Positions 12,617 to 12,714 of a stretch of 12,714 nucleotides of DNA are shown here, piece by piece. The translations under genes were made by a program, and so were the position numbers. Location: assembly GCA_937930135.1 (NCBI GenBank), contig CALGVO010000018.1:1-12714 (forward strand), in the 5' to 3' direction. The notes under the pieces were generated by a model that was not told the DNA's origin, did no database searches, and saw only the letters and a program-made list of their open reading frames with translations. This DNA is from an uncultured Synechococcus sp. Lineage in GTDB: Bacteria > Cyanobacteriota > Cyanobacteriia > PCC-6307 > Cyanobiaceae. The first letter of the stretch is position 1. Each line of letters starts with the position of its first letter.

Positions 12617-12714
12617 TCAGATCTGCAGGGGGTCTTCGGTGTCTTCGCTGAGGCGCGGTCGTTTGCTCGGGCCGCGACTCACCATCAACACCGCCTCCTC
12701 CAGGAGCTCGGGAT
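12617..12714 (-). CDS. C-terminal end of an unidentified gene (cut by window edge)
   Basis: The minus strand is open from the window edge to a TGA at 12617-12619. The visible 31 residues start PELLEEAVLMVSRG, followed by a charged tail ending LSEDTEDPLQI. I do not recognise the protein. The stop lies 125 nt upstream of the NTRC start, so this gene precedes NTRC on the same strand. It may instead be an unrelated chance frame, though its codon use is like the neighbours. Confidence 0.45.
   Translation of the reverse strand, partial: PELLEEAVLMVSRGPSKRPRLSEDTEDPLQI

Noticed and set aside
1..12714. HIP1 octamer GCGATCGC, CRISPR repeats, tRNA genes, IS elements
   Set aside because: None found by eye: only partial HIP1-like hexamers occur, there are no spaced repeats, no cloverleaf with a CCA-type end and no transposase.

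Overview
The window is from a high-GC marine or euryhaline picocyanobacterium (Synechococcus/Cyanobium lineage). It carries photosystem II genes psbD and psbC with a 17-nt overlap, divergent ycf4, petM, ycf39, a thioredoxin reductase-thioredoxin fusion (NTRC) and a small infA. Gene packing is very tight, and no complete HIP1 octamer (GCGATCGC) was found by eye, which suits picocyanobacteria better than freshwater genera. The species call is an inference from gene content.

Layout. 46-806 (minus): a two-gene operon of a minimal nucleotidyltransferase and a HEPN-domain protein with ATGA overlap, visibly less GC-rich than the rest, which looks accessory. 849-877: a minus-strand terminator for psbC. 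903-3330 (minus): psbD-psbC operon encoding D2 and CP43. 3331-3490: divergent control region. 3491-4723 (plus): ycf4 (photosystem I assembly) followed 3 nt later by a lipoprotein cyclophilin-type prolyl isomerase. 4742-6288 (minus): an alpha/beta hydrolase followed, with ATGA overlap, by ilvN. 6249-7481 (plus): a Trm1-type tRNA methyltransferase overlapping the hydrolase 5' end by 40 nt. 7508-7606: petM, too short for ordinary ORF lists. 7662-8624: ycf39. 8717-8932: a conserved-looking 71-aa protein of unknown function, then an ArsM-like methyltransferase to 9747. 9716-10708 (minus): a possible 30-aa membrane peptide, a Nif11-like small protein and an RluE-type pseudouridine synthase. 10810-11079 (plus): infA with an RG-rich tail. 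11088-12491 (minus): NTRC. 12617-12714: the 3' end of an unidentified minus-strand gene.

How the genes work together. Three segments serve the photosynthetic apparatus: D2/CP43 core subunits, Ycf4 (photosystem I assembly) and Ycf39 (photosystem II assembly), and PetM of cytochrome b6f. NTRC is the NADPH-linked redox supply. The rest is housekeeping: branched-chain amino acid synthesis, tRNA and rRNA modification, and translation initiation. The less ordinary parts are the nucleotidyltransferase/HEPN pair, the Nif11-like gene with its flanking palindrome and tiny membrane ORF, the Trm1 enzyme with a changed catalytic motif, the IF-1 tail and the Cys-rich ArsM-like enzyme. No convincing completely new system is evident. 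The Nif11-like neighbourhood (9716-10708) and the MNT-HEPN pair are the best places to look.
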